Made by a program: the position numbers and the translations under genes
Source of the DNA: JAABRE01 sp964413275
Lineage (GTDB): Bacteria > Cyanobacteriota > Cyanobacteriia > Cyanobacteriales > JAABRE01
Direction of reading: 5' to 3'
DNA: 64,000 nt
Assembly: GCA_964413275.1 (NCBI GenBank)
Contig: CAYPSO010000003.1
Location: 1-64,000, forward strand
Shown here: piece after piece, positions 43,785 to 52,644 of the stretch
How the letters are laid out: every line of letters starts with the position of its first letter
Position numbering within the stretch: position 1 is the first letter of the stretch
The notes under the pieces: model-generated
What the model was told of the DNA's origin: nothing
Databases searched by the model: none
Seen by the model: the letters and a program-made list of their open reading frames with translations, nothing else

Positions 43785-44948
43785 ATGGGTAATTTCCGTT
43801 TTTTTCTTTTTTTTCGTTATCTTAATTGGTTTGTTGTAAAAAAAACAATTAAAAGGACTTTTGAAGCCAGATTAATGGGTTTGTCATCGGAAATTGCTTT
43901 TAATACCTTACTAGCTTTATTTCCAACTATACTTGCTATCTTTATGGCCATTGGCTTCTTTGAAGATTCTTTACAAAGAATTTTAGAGGATTTAGTACGT
44001 CAATATAAAAATGTTGTTCCCGTTATTGTCTGGGATTTATTAAAAAATTTTGTTAATGAAATAGCAAAAACTAAAAGTAAAAGGTTATTTTCGATCAGTT
44101 TTATCGTGGCAATTTGGCTTTCTTCTGGTGCTTTAAGTGCAGCCATGAGAGCTTTAGATCAAATTACCCATATTCCCAGAAAAAAAATCAGGCCTTTTTG
44201 GCAAGCTAAATTAATTTCTTTATTTATTACCCTTGGTTCAATTTTTTTGTTAGTAATTGCTTCTTTTTTAGTATTTTTAGGAGATTCCATAGTTAAGATA
44301 GCCATTGAATTGATGGTTAAATTTCAATTAACTCAAACAGGGACTTCTTTATTAATAATCCTTTGGCGTTTATTAAGTTGGCCAATTGTTTTAAGTGTTA
44401 TAGTAATTACTGTTGCTTTTATTTATGAAATTATTAAAAGTCCTAAAAACATCAAATATCCCATTAAAAAAATTAAATTAATTGTACTTGTTATTATCAT
44501 TAGTGGAATAATTTTATTAATATTAACTGGTTTATTAGTATTAGTTGATCATTTAATGATTGGATTAAAATTTAATTATAATTTAGCCTCAGTTTTAATA
44601 AAAATATCTAGTTTTTTAAGTTGGCCAGTTGCTTTAATATTTGTATCTATTGCTTTTGCTTTTATTTATCGTATTGGCGTAAGTTATTGGCAACAGGGAA
44701 CTCCTTTACTACCCGGAGCAATTTTAGCAGCTATATCTTGGGCTATCATTTCTGGATTATTTCGTTTATATGTTTCTAATTTTGGTCAATATAATAAAGT
44801 ATATGGTGCTGTGGGTGCTGTAGTGGTTTTAATGTTGTGGCTACAAATAACATCTCTACTTATGTTACTCGGCTATCAATTGAATATTATTGTAGGAGAA
44901 ATAATGTTAAATCAAACAAAATCAAATAATATTAATAACTCAAAATAA
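43785..44948 (+). CDS. YihY/BrkB-family membrane protein
   Basis: 387 residues with about six membrane helices. GLSSEIAFNTLLALFPTILAIF near residues 32-55 and the later GTPLLPGAILAAISWAIIS and YGAVGAVVVLMLWL segments match the family once annotated as ribonuclease BN or BrkB. The biochemical role is unsettled; an envelope or transport function is likely. It is followed after 42 bp by the transporter-HEAT gene. Confidence 0.88.
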   Translation: MGNFRFFLFFRYLNWFVVKKTIKRTFEARLMGLSSEIAFNTLLALFPTILAIFMAIGFFEDSLQRILEDLVRQYKNVVPVIVWDLLKNFVNEIAKTKSKRLFSISFIVAIWLSSGALSAAMRALDQITHIPRKKIRPFWQAKLISLFITLGSIFLLVIASFLVFLGDSIVKIAIELMVKFQLTQTGTSLLIILWRLLSWPIVLSVIVITVAFIYEIIKSPKNIKYPIKKIKLIVLVIIISGIILLILTGLLVLVDHLMIGLKFNYNLASVLIKISSFLSWPVALIFVSIAFAFIYRIGVSYWQQGTPLLPGAILAAISWAIISGLFRLYVSNFGQYNKVYGAVGAVVVLMLWLQITSLLMLLGYQLNIIVGEIMLNQTKSNNINNSK

Positions 44949-44990
44949 TTACTAAAATTGAAAGTATTATAAAAAGTATTTAAAAATCTA

Positions 44991-47969
44991 ATGAAACAGC
45001 TAAGAGCTAAGAGAAATAGATACAAAGTTCCCCAAAAATTACTTAATTGGTTAAATTTACGTCCAGAAGAAGGAGAACGTACCTTACTAATGTTTACTGT
45101 TTTAACAGTTACTTCAGTAGGAATGCTTTGGGTAGAACAAACTTCTATTGTTCTTTTTTTAGATAGTTTTGGTGCTAATTCATTGCCACTTATTTATATA
45201 TCTAGTGCGATTATAGGCTCTGGATTAGGTTTTGTTTATTCTTGGTTACAAAGTAATTGGCCTATTCAAAAAGTATTAGTAGCAGTTGTGGTAATTATGG
45301 CATTACCTTTGTTGTTATTTCGTATTGGTTTAGAAATAACTTTTTTCCAAGGAATAATTGGTTTATTAACAGTTTTTTTATTAAGATTATGGATTGATGC
45401 TCAAGAAATATTAAATGAATTAAATGCTCAATTAGCATCCAATCAATTGTTTAACCTTAGAGAAGTTAAACGAACTTATCCTATTATTTCTAGCGGTGTT
45501 TTATTGGCAGATGTAATAGCTGGGTTTTCCTTGCCAATTCTGTTAATTTTTGTGGGAATAAAAAATATTTTATTATTAGCATTATTTGTGATTTTATTAG
45601 GAGCAATATTGTTATTTTATATTACTCAAATATATAGCCAATCATTTCCTAAAATATTTATTAAAAATAATGATGACTCAAATAAGCTGATGATGACATC
45701 ATTACTAAGAAAATCATCCTTGGATTATATTATTCCTCTCTTTATTTTTTTAGTAATGGGAAAAGCTCTTTATGTCTTAGCAGAATTTCATTATTTAGGA
45801 CAATTAGAAATTAATTTTACTCCTCAGGAAATTGCTAGTTTTTTAGGCTTTTTTTCTGGAGTGCTTGGACTTTTTGAAATTACTACTCAATGGTTTATTT
45901 CTAGTCGTATAGTAGAAAACTTAGGAGTATTTATTTCTTCTATGTTTTTACCTATATTTTTAGTAGTTATAGGAATCATAACCATATTATTAGTTAATAT
46001 TTTAACTGATACTAATTTAACCATAGCTAATATTTTTTTATTTAGTGCGATCGCAATTAAATTTTTTGATGAATTATTTCACTATACTATTCTGGCAGGA
46101 ATTAAACCTTTTTTATTTCAACCTTTCCCTATTAATATTCGTAGTTCAGTTCAAACTTTAATCCAAGGTGTTGGCGAACAAATTATCACAGGAATAACAG
46201 GAATATTTATTTTAGCTATTGTTTGGTCGCTGAATGGTATTTTTATTTTAGAAACTCCTGAATACATAGCAAATATTCAAGGTACGATCTTTGTGGCTGG
46301 AATTATTTTTTGTTCCTTAATTTGGGCTGGTATTGCTTGGTATTTACGTTACAGCTATATCAATTTACTGGTCAAAGAAGCTGAACAAGGTCGTTTGGGT
46401 TTTGCTAATTTTGATATTAAAACTTTTAAGCTGGTTATTATTGAAGCTTTAAGTAATAAACAAACAGATATAGATAAAAGTTCTTGTATTGATTTACTTG
46501 AAAAAATAGACCCCGTTAATGCAGCAGAAATTTTAGCACCTAGATTATTAGATTTATCCCCAAATCTACAAAAACAAAGTTTAGAAATTATGCTCAAAAA
46601 TCCTAATCGAGAATATGTAGGAATTATACAGAAACTTATTTATCTTAAACCACCGGTAGAAGTTTTAGCATTAAGTTTACGTTATATATGGCTATCTCAA
46701 ACAAAAATTAATTTAGATATTCTTAAAACTTATTTAAGCAAGAATATTGAAGCAATTTTACGCAGTACAGCAGCAACTTTGATTTTAAAAAGAGGTAATA
46801 ATCGAGATAAAAATGAGGCGATTATTGTCCTCGATAGTATGATTAATTCCTCTGTTGAAAAAGAGAGGGTACTTGGAGTTGGGATTTTAAAAGATGGTGC
46901 TCAATCTTTTTTAATTAAACGTTATTTACCTAATTTACTTCAGGAAAAATCATCCACCGTGCGTGGTGAATTAATAAAATTAATTGCTGAAAAAAAATTA
47001 GCTAATTATTATTATTTATTTTTAGATGGATTGTATGAAAAATCTTTACGAAAAGCAAGTCACAAATCATTACTAATGTTAGGTAATGAAGTTTTACCTT
47101 TATTAAATAAATTTTCTGAAGATAAACATAGATCGGATGCGATCAGATTACAAGCATGGCATTCATTATCAGAAATAGGTACACCAGAAACTTATAACTC
47201 TTTAGTTCAACAATTAATTAGTAGTTGGGGAACAACTAGACGTAATTTATTGCGTGTTATTTTAAAAATTCCTGATGATAAAGGTTTAGATATACTCATG
47301 GATAGTTTAGGCAGAAATGGCATTGAAACCTTGATAGATCAAGAATTATTAATGTTAGGACAAGTTTACGCAGGTTTAATAGATTTACAAGTCGCTTCCC
47401 GAGAAGGAGAATTAATTATAAATGCCCTACAAGGGATGAAAAATGATATTTTTGAAAGATGTTTTTTATTAATGCAATTTCTTTATCCTTTAGAAACAAT
47501 TCAAGCTATAATTTTAAACCTAAATTCTGATAATTCTTACAGCATAGATGTAGGTTTAGAATTATTAGATAATGGCATTGATTTACCTCAAAAAAATATT
47601 TTTCTCCAATTATTAGAGCGAGGTTTACCAGTAAAGATAAAACAATTAGAAACCATTAAGTCAATCATCTCCTATCAGCCCATGACGGCTAAAGATAGAT
47701 TAATGCGTCTGATTACTTTACGTCATTTTTTATCTGATTGGACTTTAGCTTGTTGTTTTCATTTAGCTCGCAGTCGAAATTGGTATATTCAACAACAAAT
47801 TATCTCCGTTTGTTTGCTTCATCCTAGCAGTTTTGTTCGAGAAGCAATATTAACTTATCTCAAAGAAAGAAATCCTACTCTTTGTCGTCAAATATTATTA
47901 AGAATAAAAAACGATCCCAATCCTTTAGTTTCTGCTTTAATAAATCAAATAAAAGCCGAATTAAATTAA
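44991..47969 (+). CDS. Transporter-like membrane protein fused to HEAT repeats
   Basis: 992 residues. The first 430 or so hold about 11-12 hydrophobic helices (LLMFTVLTVTSVGMLWVE, YISSAIIGSGLGFVYSWL), resembling major-facilitator or ATP/ADP-translocase-like carriers. The following 550 residues are alpha-helical repeats of the HEAT type (VLGVGILKDGAQ, LRKASHKSLLMLG, RLQAWHSLSEIGTPE). The protein probably lies in the plasma membrane with the HEAT part in the cytoplasm. A cyclic-nucleotide-binding protein follows 6 bp later. In other bacteria these three modules occur in one chain, so a regulatory complex is plausible. The transported substrate is unknown. Confidence 0.8.
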   Translation: MKQLRAKRNRYKVPQKLLNWLNLRPEEGERTLLMFTVLTVTSVGMLWVEQTSIVLFLDSFGANSLPLIYISSAIIGSGLGFVYSWLQSNWPIQKVLVAVVVIMALPLLLFRIGLEITFFQGIIGLLTVFLLRLWIDAQEILNELNAQLASNQLFNLREVKRTYPIISSGVLLADVIAGFSLPILLIFVGIKNILLLALFVILLGAILLFYITQIYSQSFPKIFIKNNDDSNKLMMTSLLRKSSLDYIIPLFIFLVMGKALYVLAEFHYLGQLEINFTPQEIASFLGFFSGVLGLFEITTQWFISSRIVENLGVFISSMFLPIFLVVIGIITILLVNILTDTNLTIANIFLFSAIAIKFFDELFHYTILAGIKPFLFQPFPINIRSSVQTLIQGVGEQIITGITGIFILAIVWSLNGIFILETPEYIANIQGTIFVAGIIFCSLIWAGIAWYLRYSYINLLVKEAEQGRLGFANFDIKTFKLVIIEALSNKQTDIDKSSCIDLLEKIDPVNAAEILAPRLLDLSPNLQKQSLEIMLKNPNREYVGIIQKLIYLKPPVEVLALSLRYIWLSQTKINLDILKTYLSKNIEAILRSTAATLILKRGNNRDKNEAIIVLDSMINSSVEKERVLGVGILKDGAQSFLIKRYLPNLLQEKSSTVRGELIKLIAEKKLANYYYLFLDGLYEKSLRKASHKSLLMLGNEVLPLLNKFSEDKHRSDAIRLQAWHSLSEIGTPETYNSLVQQLISSWGTTRRNLLRVILKIPDDKGLDILMDSLGRNGIETLIDQELLMLGQVYAGLIDLQVASREGELIINALQGMKNDIFERCFLLMQFLYPLETIQAIILNLNSDNSYSIDVGLELLDNGIDLPQKNIFLQLLERGLPVKIKQLETIKSIISYQPMTAKDRLMRLITLRHFLSDWTLACCFHLARSRNWYIQQQIISVCLLHPSSFVREAILTYLKERNPTLCRQILLRIKNDPNPLVSALINQIKAELN

Positions 47970-47975
47970 TTATTT

Positions 47976-48437
47976 ATGTTAAGTAGTATCGATCGCCTAT
48001 TATTTCTTAGAAAAGTTTCTATTTTTGAAGACTTGCGAGATGATTTTTTAGTAAAATTAGCTTCGGTGATGGATGAAGTATCTTTTCCGGCTAATTACAC
48101 TATTTTTAAAGAAGGAGAAGAAGGAAAATCTCTTTACATTGTAGTTTCGGGTAGAGTTAAAGTTCATTTAGGCGATCGAGAATTAGCTCAACTGGACAAA
48201 GGTACATTTTTTGGGGAAATGGCTCTATTTGATGCCGAACCAAGATCGGCTTCTGTAACTGCCCTAAAAGACTGTGAGTGTCTAACTTTAAACCAAATCC
48301 AATTGATTGATGCCATCGAAGAAACTCCAGCAATTGCCATCAATATTACCCGTACCCTTTCACGACGGATTAGGGAGCTAAATAAAAAAATCAACGCCTT
48401 TGAAGCTCGACTCAAAACGGGAAATTTGAAAAAATAA
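47976..48437 (+). CDS. Cyclic-nucleotide-binding domain protein
   Basis: 153 residues. It is a single cNMP-binding beta-barrel (residues about 10-125). GEEGKSLYIVVSGRVKV and the phosphate-binding cassette GEMALFDAEPRSASVTAL are clear; the arginine and serine that contact the nucleotide phosphate in this family are present. There is no helix-turn-helix, so it is not a transcription factor. A C-terminal helix (about 128-150) could contact a partner. It follows the transporter-HEAT gene by 6 bp, suggesting that it controls that protein. Confidence 0.87.
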   Translation: MLSSIDRLLFLRKVSIFEDLRDDFLVKLASVMDEVSFPANYTIFKEGEEGKSLYIVVSGRVKVHLGDRELAQLDKGTFFGEMALFDAEPRSASVTALKDCECLTLNQIQLIDAIEETPAIAINITRTLSRRIRELNKKINAFEARLKTGNLKK

Positions 48438-48531
48438 AACTTAAGAACTGATGTTACGCAAAATCGAAATAATTGATTTAGTAATAGTCGTAGGAGTTAA
48501 CGTCCGTACAGTAGTCAGTAGTCAGTATTCG

Positions 48532-48633
48532 GCTAATTGCTAACGGCTAACCGCTAATTGCTAAAAGCTAAAAGCTAATCGCTAATTGCTAAAAACGAAT
48601 AACAAGTAACAAGTAACAAGTAACAAGTAACAA
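48532..48633. repeat. Two heptamer arrays upstream of pgm
   Basis: From 48532 to about 48592 are degenerate GCTAATT, GCTAACG and GCTAAAA heptamers, related to the array at 1-139. From 48601 to 48633 are nearly five tandem AACAAGT heptamers. The 247-bp spacer also contains a GTCAGTA repeat. No promoter was identified. Confidence 0.88.
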
Positions 48634-48684
48634 ATATAATATCTTGTAATTGCACCGAGTCTAGTTCCTTTTTTAATTTTTTTT

Positions 48685-50319
48685 ATGAATCTAATCACCG
48701 TATCAACACAACCTTTTACCGACCAAAAACCCGGAACATCTGGACTGCGCAAACGAGTACCAGTATTTCAAGAACGAAATTATTTAGAAAACTTCGTTCA
48801 ATCCATCTTTGATAGTTTAGAAAGATACGAAGGAAAAACCTTAGTAGTGGGTGGCGATGGCCGTTATTACAATCGTACAGCCATTCAAACCATCCTCAAA
48901 ATGGCTGCTGCTAACGGTTTTGGTAAAGTTTTAGTCGGGCAAGGCGGTATTTTATCCACTCCTGCTGCATCTTGTATCATCCGTAAATATGAAGCTTTTG
49001 GCGGTATTATCCTTTCCGCTAGTCATAATCCTGCTGGCCCTGATGGAGACTTTGGTATAAAATATAACATCGGTAATGGCGGCCCTGCCCCAGAAAAAGT
49101 TACTGATGCTATTTATGAATGTAGCAAAACCATCCAAGGTTACAAAATCCTTGAGTCATCCGATGTTGACTTAGATAAGATTGGAACTTCAACTCTTGGC
49201 AAGATGACCGTAGAAGTTATTAATTCTGTGGCCGATTATGCTGAATTAATGCAATCTCTGTTCGATTTTGGGGGGATTAAGCAGCTTTTGATGGGGGGGG
49301 GATTCCGTATGTGTATGGACTCCATGCACGCTGTGACAGGCCCCTATGCGACCACAATTATCGAAGGTATGTTGGGCGCACCTAAAGGTACAGTGGTTAA
49401 TGGAGTTACCTTAGAAGATTTTGGCGGAGGACATCCCGATCCTAATTTAGTTTATGCCCATGATTTAGTAGAATTACTTTATGGCGATAATCCCCCGGAT
49501 TTTGGTGCTGCTTCCGATGGAGATGGCGATCGCAATATGATTTTAGGTAGTAAGTTTTTTGTTACTCCTAGCGATAGTCTGGCTATTTTAGCTGCTAATG
49601 CTAAGTTAATACCGGGTTATAGTCAAGGAATTGCTGGTGTAGCTCGCTCAATGCCTACATCTGCGGCTGTTGACAGGGTAGCTGAAAAAATGGGTATCGA
49701 CTGCTATGAAACTCCCACAGGCTGGAAATTCTTTGGCAATCTTATGGATGCAGAAAAAGTTACCCTTTGTGGTGAGGAAAGCTTTGGTACAGGTTCAAAC
49801 CACGTGCGGGAAAAAGATGGTCTTTGGGCTGTTTTGTTTTGGTTAAATATTCTTGCTGTCACTAAAAAATCCGTAGAAGATATTGTAAAAGAACATTGGC
49901 AAACTTACGGCCGTAATTATTATTCTCGCCATGATTATGAAGGAGTAGCCAGCGATAAAGCTAATACCTTAGTAACTAATTTACGCTCCTCTTTAACCGA
50001 ATTAAAGGGTAAAAAATACGGCAACTATCAAGTAGAATACGCCGATGATTTTAGTTATACTGACCCCATTGACGGCAGTATTAGTGAAAAACAAGGGATT
50101 CGCATCGGTTTTACTGATGGTTCTCGGATTGTCTTCCGTTTATCTGGTACGGGAACTCAAGGCGCAACTTTAAGGGTATATTTAGAAAGCTACGAACCAG
50201 ATTCTAGCAAACATCATTTTGACACCCAGGTCGCATTAGCAGAACTAATTGCGATCGCAGATGAGATTGCTCAGATTAAAACTTTAACAGGTTTTGATAA
50301 ACCTACAGTGATTACCTAA
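48685..50319 (+). CDS. pgm: Phosphoglucomutase (alpha-D-glucose-specific)
   Basis: 544 residues. The phosphoserine loop is S111-A-S-H-N-P (ILSASHNPAGPDGDFGIKYN). The metal loop is DGDGDRN (about 276-282), and the substrate loop is GEESFGTGSNHVREKDG. The length matches the eukaryote-like PGM1 form. It interconverts glucose-1-phosphate and glucose-6-phosphate, between glycogen and central metabolism. The terminal 20 codons and the 3' flank were copied to 50574-50658. Confidence 0.96.
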   Translation: MNLITVSTQPFTDQKPGTSGLRKRVPVFQERNYLENFVQSIFDSLERYEGKTLVVGGDGRYYNRTAIQTILKMAAANGFGKVLVGQGGILSTPAASCIIRKYEAFGGIILSASHNPAGPDGDFGIKYNIGNGGPAPEKVTDAIYECSKTIQGYKILESSDVDLDKIGTSTLGKMTVEVINSVADYAELMQSLFDFGGIKQLLMGGGFRMCMDSMHAVTGPYATTIIEGMLGAPKGTVVNGVTLEDFGGGHPDPNLVYAHDLVELLYGDNPPDFGAASDGDGDRNMILGSKFFVTPSDSLAILAANAKLIPGYSQGIAGVARSMPTSAAVDRVAEKMGIDCYETPTGWKFFGNLMDAEKVTLCGEESFGTGSNHVREKDGLWAVLFWLNILAVTKKSVEDIVKEHWQTYGRNYYSRHDYEGVASDKANTLVTNLRSSLTELKGKKYGNYQVEYADDFSYTDPIDGSISEKQGIRIGFTDGSRIVFRLSGTGTQGATLRVYLESYEPDSSKHHFDTQVALAELIAIADEIAQIKTLTGFDKPTVIT

Positions 50320-50323
50320 AAAA

Positions 50324-50421
50324 GTAGGGTGGGCAATAAATACCCACCTTACAAAAATTAGTAGGGTGCGTTTCCTAAAAATACTTTTGCCATAACACGA
50401 AATAATGATAGGAAACGCACC
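50324..50421. repeat. Palindrome copies after pgm
   Basis: A GGGTGGGCAATAAATACCCACC variant at 50324-50348 is followed by a second family: GGTGCGTTTCCT (50365-50376) and AGGAAACGCACC (50410-50421), a perfect 12-bp inverted repeat. The second family also occurs at 62688-62753. They probably end the pgm transcript. Confidence 0.85.
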
Positions 50422-50480
50422 ATCATTTTATGTTTCTTGGCTATAGAAATTTATCCCAATGGAAAATGGAGGTATATCCA

Positions 50481-50633
50481 ATGAATAAACCTAATTTCGC
50501 CACAATGAGTCAAAAAGAATTACACGATTATTTTCTCACTCATAGAGACGATAGAGAGGCTTTTTATGCTTATGATGAGATTGCCCAGATTAAAACTTTA
50601 ACCGGTTTTGATAAACCAATAGTTATTACCTAG
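50481..50633 (+). CDS. Chimeric small protein: DUF6887-like head, Pgm-derived tail
   Basis: 50 residues from the ATG at 50481, with a GGAGG site at 50468-50472. Residues 1-32 (MNKPNFATMSQKELHDYFLT, then HRDDREAFYAY) look like the short cyanobacterial proteins annotated as DUF6887, often paired with a DUF6888-like partner; no such partner is visible here. Residues 32-50 (DEIAQIKTLTGFDKPIVIT) match the last 19 residues of Pgm at all but one position. The DNA identity continues past the stop codon into the palindrome, so a copy of the pgm 3' end replaced the original tail. Function unknown; an antitoxin-like role is only a guess. Confidence 0.68.
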   Translation: MNKPNFATMSQKELHDYFLTHRDDREAFYAYDEIAQIKTLTGFDKPIVIT

Positions 50634-50637
50634 AAAA

Positions 50638-50658
50638 GTAGGGTGGGCAATGCCCACC
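50638..50658. repeat. Dispersed palindrome, GGGTGGGCAATGCCCACC family
   Basis: It is part of the duplicated segment after the chimeric gene and lies 5 bp past its stop codon. Confidence 0.9.
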
Positions 50659-50811
50659 TCACTAATTCAGGACTTACGCACTTAGTTATTGGTTAAGATT
50701 GGTAAAGGGTTAAGGGGTAAAGGTTAAAGGTTAAAGGCTTTATTTTCTCTCTTTTTTGCTCAATTCTTACTCTTTTTTCTTTTTTCTTCCTTCATTTAGT
50801 CTAAACTACAG

Positions 50812-52644
50812 TCATTTTTGCTTAGGTGTTAACAACTCTTCTGCTAATTGAGGGCTAACTGGTTTAGAAAATAAGTAGCCTTGGGCTTGATTGCAGCCTA
50901 ATTTTTTCAAAATAGCTAGTTGCTCTGGGGTTTCTACTCCCTCGGCGATCGCATTTAGACCTAAAGAATGAGCTAAAGTAATAATAGTCTGAACTATTTC
51001 ACTATTATTACCTTCCATATCCATCAGATTTACAAAAGAGCGATCGATTTTTAGGGCATCAAGGGGAAAGCGGTGAAGATAACTTAAAGATGAATAACCC
51101 GTACCAAAATCATCAATACTAAGTTGAACATTTTGCGCCTTAATACCACCAAGAAGCTCAACAGTTTTTGCTCCTTGATCCATTAACATTGTTTCAGTAA
51201 GTTCTAAGCGGAGATATTTACCATCTAAACCAATATCAGCCAAGATTTTAGCTAACTTATCTACAAAATCCAATTTTTTAATTTGTTGACTAGAAAGATT
51301 AACACTCATATACAGAGATGAAGCTGAGGAAAATTTTTCGTGCCAAAGTTTTAATTGTTGACAAGCGACATTTAAAACCCATGCCCCCATAGGTACAATT
51401 AAACCTGTTTCCTCCGCCACAGGAATAAAATCCCCCGGAGAAATTAAACCTTTTTCTGGGTGTTGCCAACGTAATAAAGCTTCAAAACCAGTAATTTTAC
51501 CAGTGCTAATAGAAAGAATGGGTTGATAATGGAGTATAAATTCTTGACGTTTGATCGCATCCCGTAAATCAGCTTCGATTTGAGAGAGGTAAAGGGTACG
51601 ATCGTACATGGTGCGATCGAAAACCGCATAACGTCCTTTTCCTGACGCTTTAGCACGATACATGGCAATATCTGCATCCCTTAGCAATTCTGAACTATTA
51701 TGATAGCTACTCGTACCAAAAACTATACCAATACTAGCACCAGCAAATACTTTATGATTTTCTAAATTAATTGGATTTGTAAGTTTTACTAATAATCGTT
51801 CGGCAATCATAATAGCATCTTGAGTATCCTGCAAATCCTCAAGGAGAATAATAAACTCATCTCCACTCCAACGAGCCACCGTATCAAGTTCACGACTACA
51901 TTTTTCGAGGATACGAGAAACAGCGATTAAAAGTTCATCTCCCACAGGATGGCCCCAACTATCATTAATAATTTTAAAGCGATCGAGATCGATAAATAAA
52001 ACAGCAAATAAATAATTTTTATGTCTTTGAATACGTTGAAGAGCTTTTTGCAAATGCTCCATTAACAAAGTCCGATTAGGTAAACCAGTTAAATCATCAT
52101 GTAAAGCCTGTTGTTTGAGTTTTTCTTGGGTTTTTTTATGTTGATCGACTTCTTGACTAAGTTGGTTTATTACTTCTTCTAATTGTGTTGTTCTTTCTTT
52201 AACTTTTTGTTCTAATTCTGCGTTTAAGTGGGAAATTTCTGCTTTAGCAGCTTGTAAAGCTAGTTGATGTTGGATGCGAACTGCAATTTCTCCAATTTGA
52301 AAGGGTTTAGTAATATAATCGACGCCACCCACTTCAAAAGCTTTCACTTTATCAAAAACATCATCTAAGGCACTTAAAAAAATTACGGGAATATGGCGAG
52401 TAGCTTCATCTGCTTTTAGTTTCTCACAAACTTGATAACCATCCATTTCTGGCATTTTAATGTCTAATAAAATTAGATCGGGAGGTGATTTTCTAGCAGT
52501 AATTAATGCCATAGCACCATTTTTAACACAACGAACTTGATACCCTCGCTCAATTAGGAATGCCGATAAAACCCGCAAATTATCAGGAGTATCATCAACT
52601 ACTAAAATATTGCCATTAGTAAAATTTGACTGAGTATTATTCAT
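50812..52644 (-). CDS. REC-GGDEF-EAL cyclic-di-GMP protein
   Basis: 610 residues. A receiver domain (about 12-125) has D61 as phosphoacceptor. A coiled coil (about 130-180) leads to the GGDEF domain, where the site reads S260-G-D-E-F264 and is preceded at the right distance by R251-E-L-D254, an RxxD inhibition site. The EAL domain (from about 360) has FEAL, ELTETM, DDFGTGYSS and KIDRSFV with all metal residues. The protein may both make and degrade c-di-GMP; serine in place of the first glycine still occurs in active cyclases. It overlaps the upstream sensor kinase gene by 4 bp (ATGA), so the kinase is its likely phosphodonor. Confidence 0.93.
   Translation of the reverse strand: MNNTQSNFTNGNILVVDDTPDNLRVLSAFLIERGYQVRCVKNGAMALITARKSPPDLILLDIKMPEMDGYQVCEKLKADEATRHIPVIFLSALDDVFDKVKAFEVGGVDYITKPFQIGEIAVRIQHQLALQAAKAEISHLNAELEQKVKERTTQLEEVINQLSQEVDQHKKTQEKLKQQALHDDLTGLPNRTLLMEHLQKALQRIQRHKNYLFAVLFIDLDRFKIINDSWGHPVGDELLIAVSRILEKCSRELDTVARWSGDEFIILLEDLQDTQDAIMIAERLLVKLTNPINLENHKVFAGASIGIVFGTSSYHNSSELLRDADIAMYRAKASGKGRYAVFDRTMYDRTLYLSQIEADLRDAIKRQEFILHYQPILSISTGKITGFEALLRWQHPEKGLISPGDFIPVAEETGLIVPMGAWVLNVACQQLKLWHEKFSSASSLYMSVNLSSQQIKKLDFVDKLAKILADIGLDGKYLRLELTETMLMDQGAKTVELLGGIKAQNVQLSIDDFGTGYSSLSYLHRFPLDALKIDRSFVNLMDMEGNNSEIVQTIITLAHSLGLNAIAEGVETPEQLAILKKLGCNQAQGYLFSKPVSPQLAEELLTPKQK

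Noticed and set aside
50665..50700. CAGGACTTACGCA stretch as an insertion-sequence end
   Set aside because: This motif is familiar from cyanobacterial repeats, but no paired end or transposase piece lies nearby.
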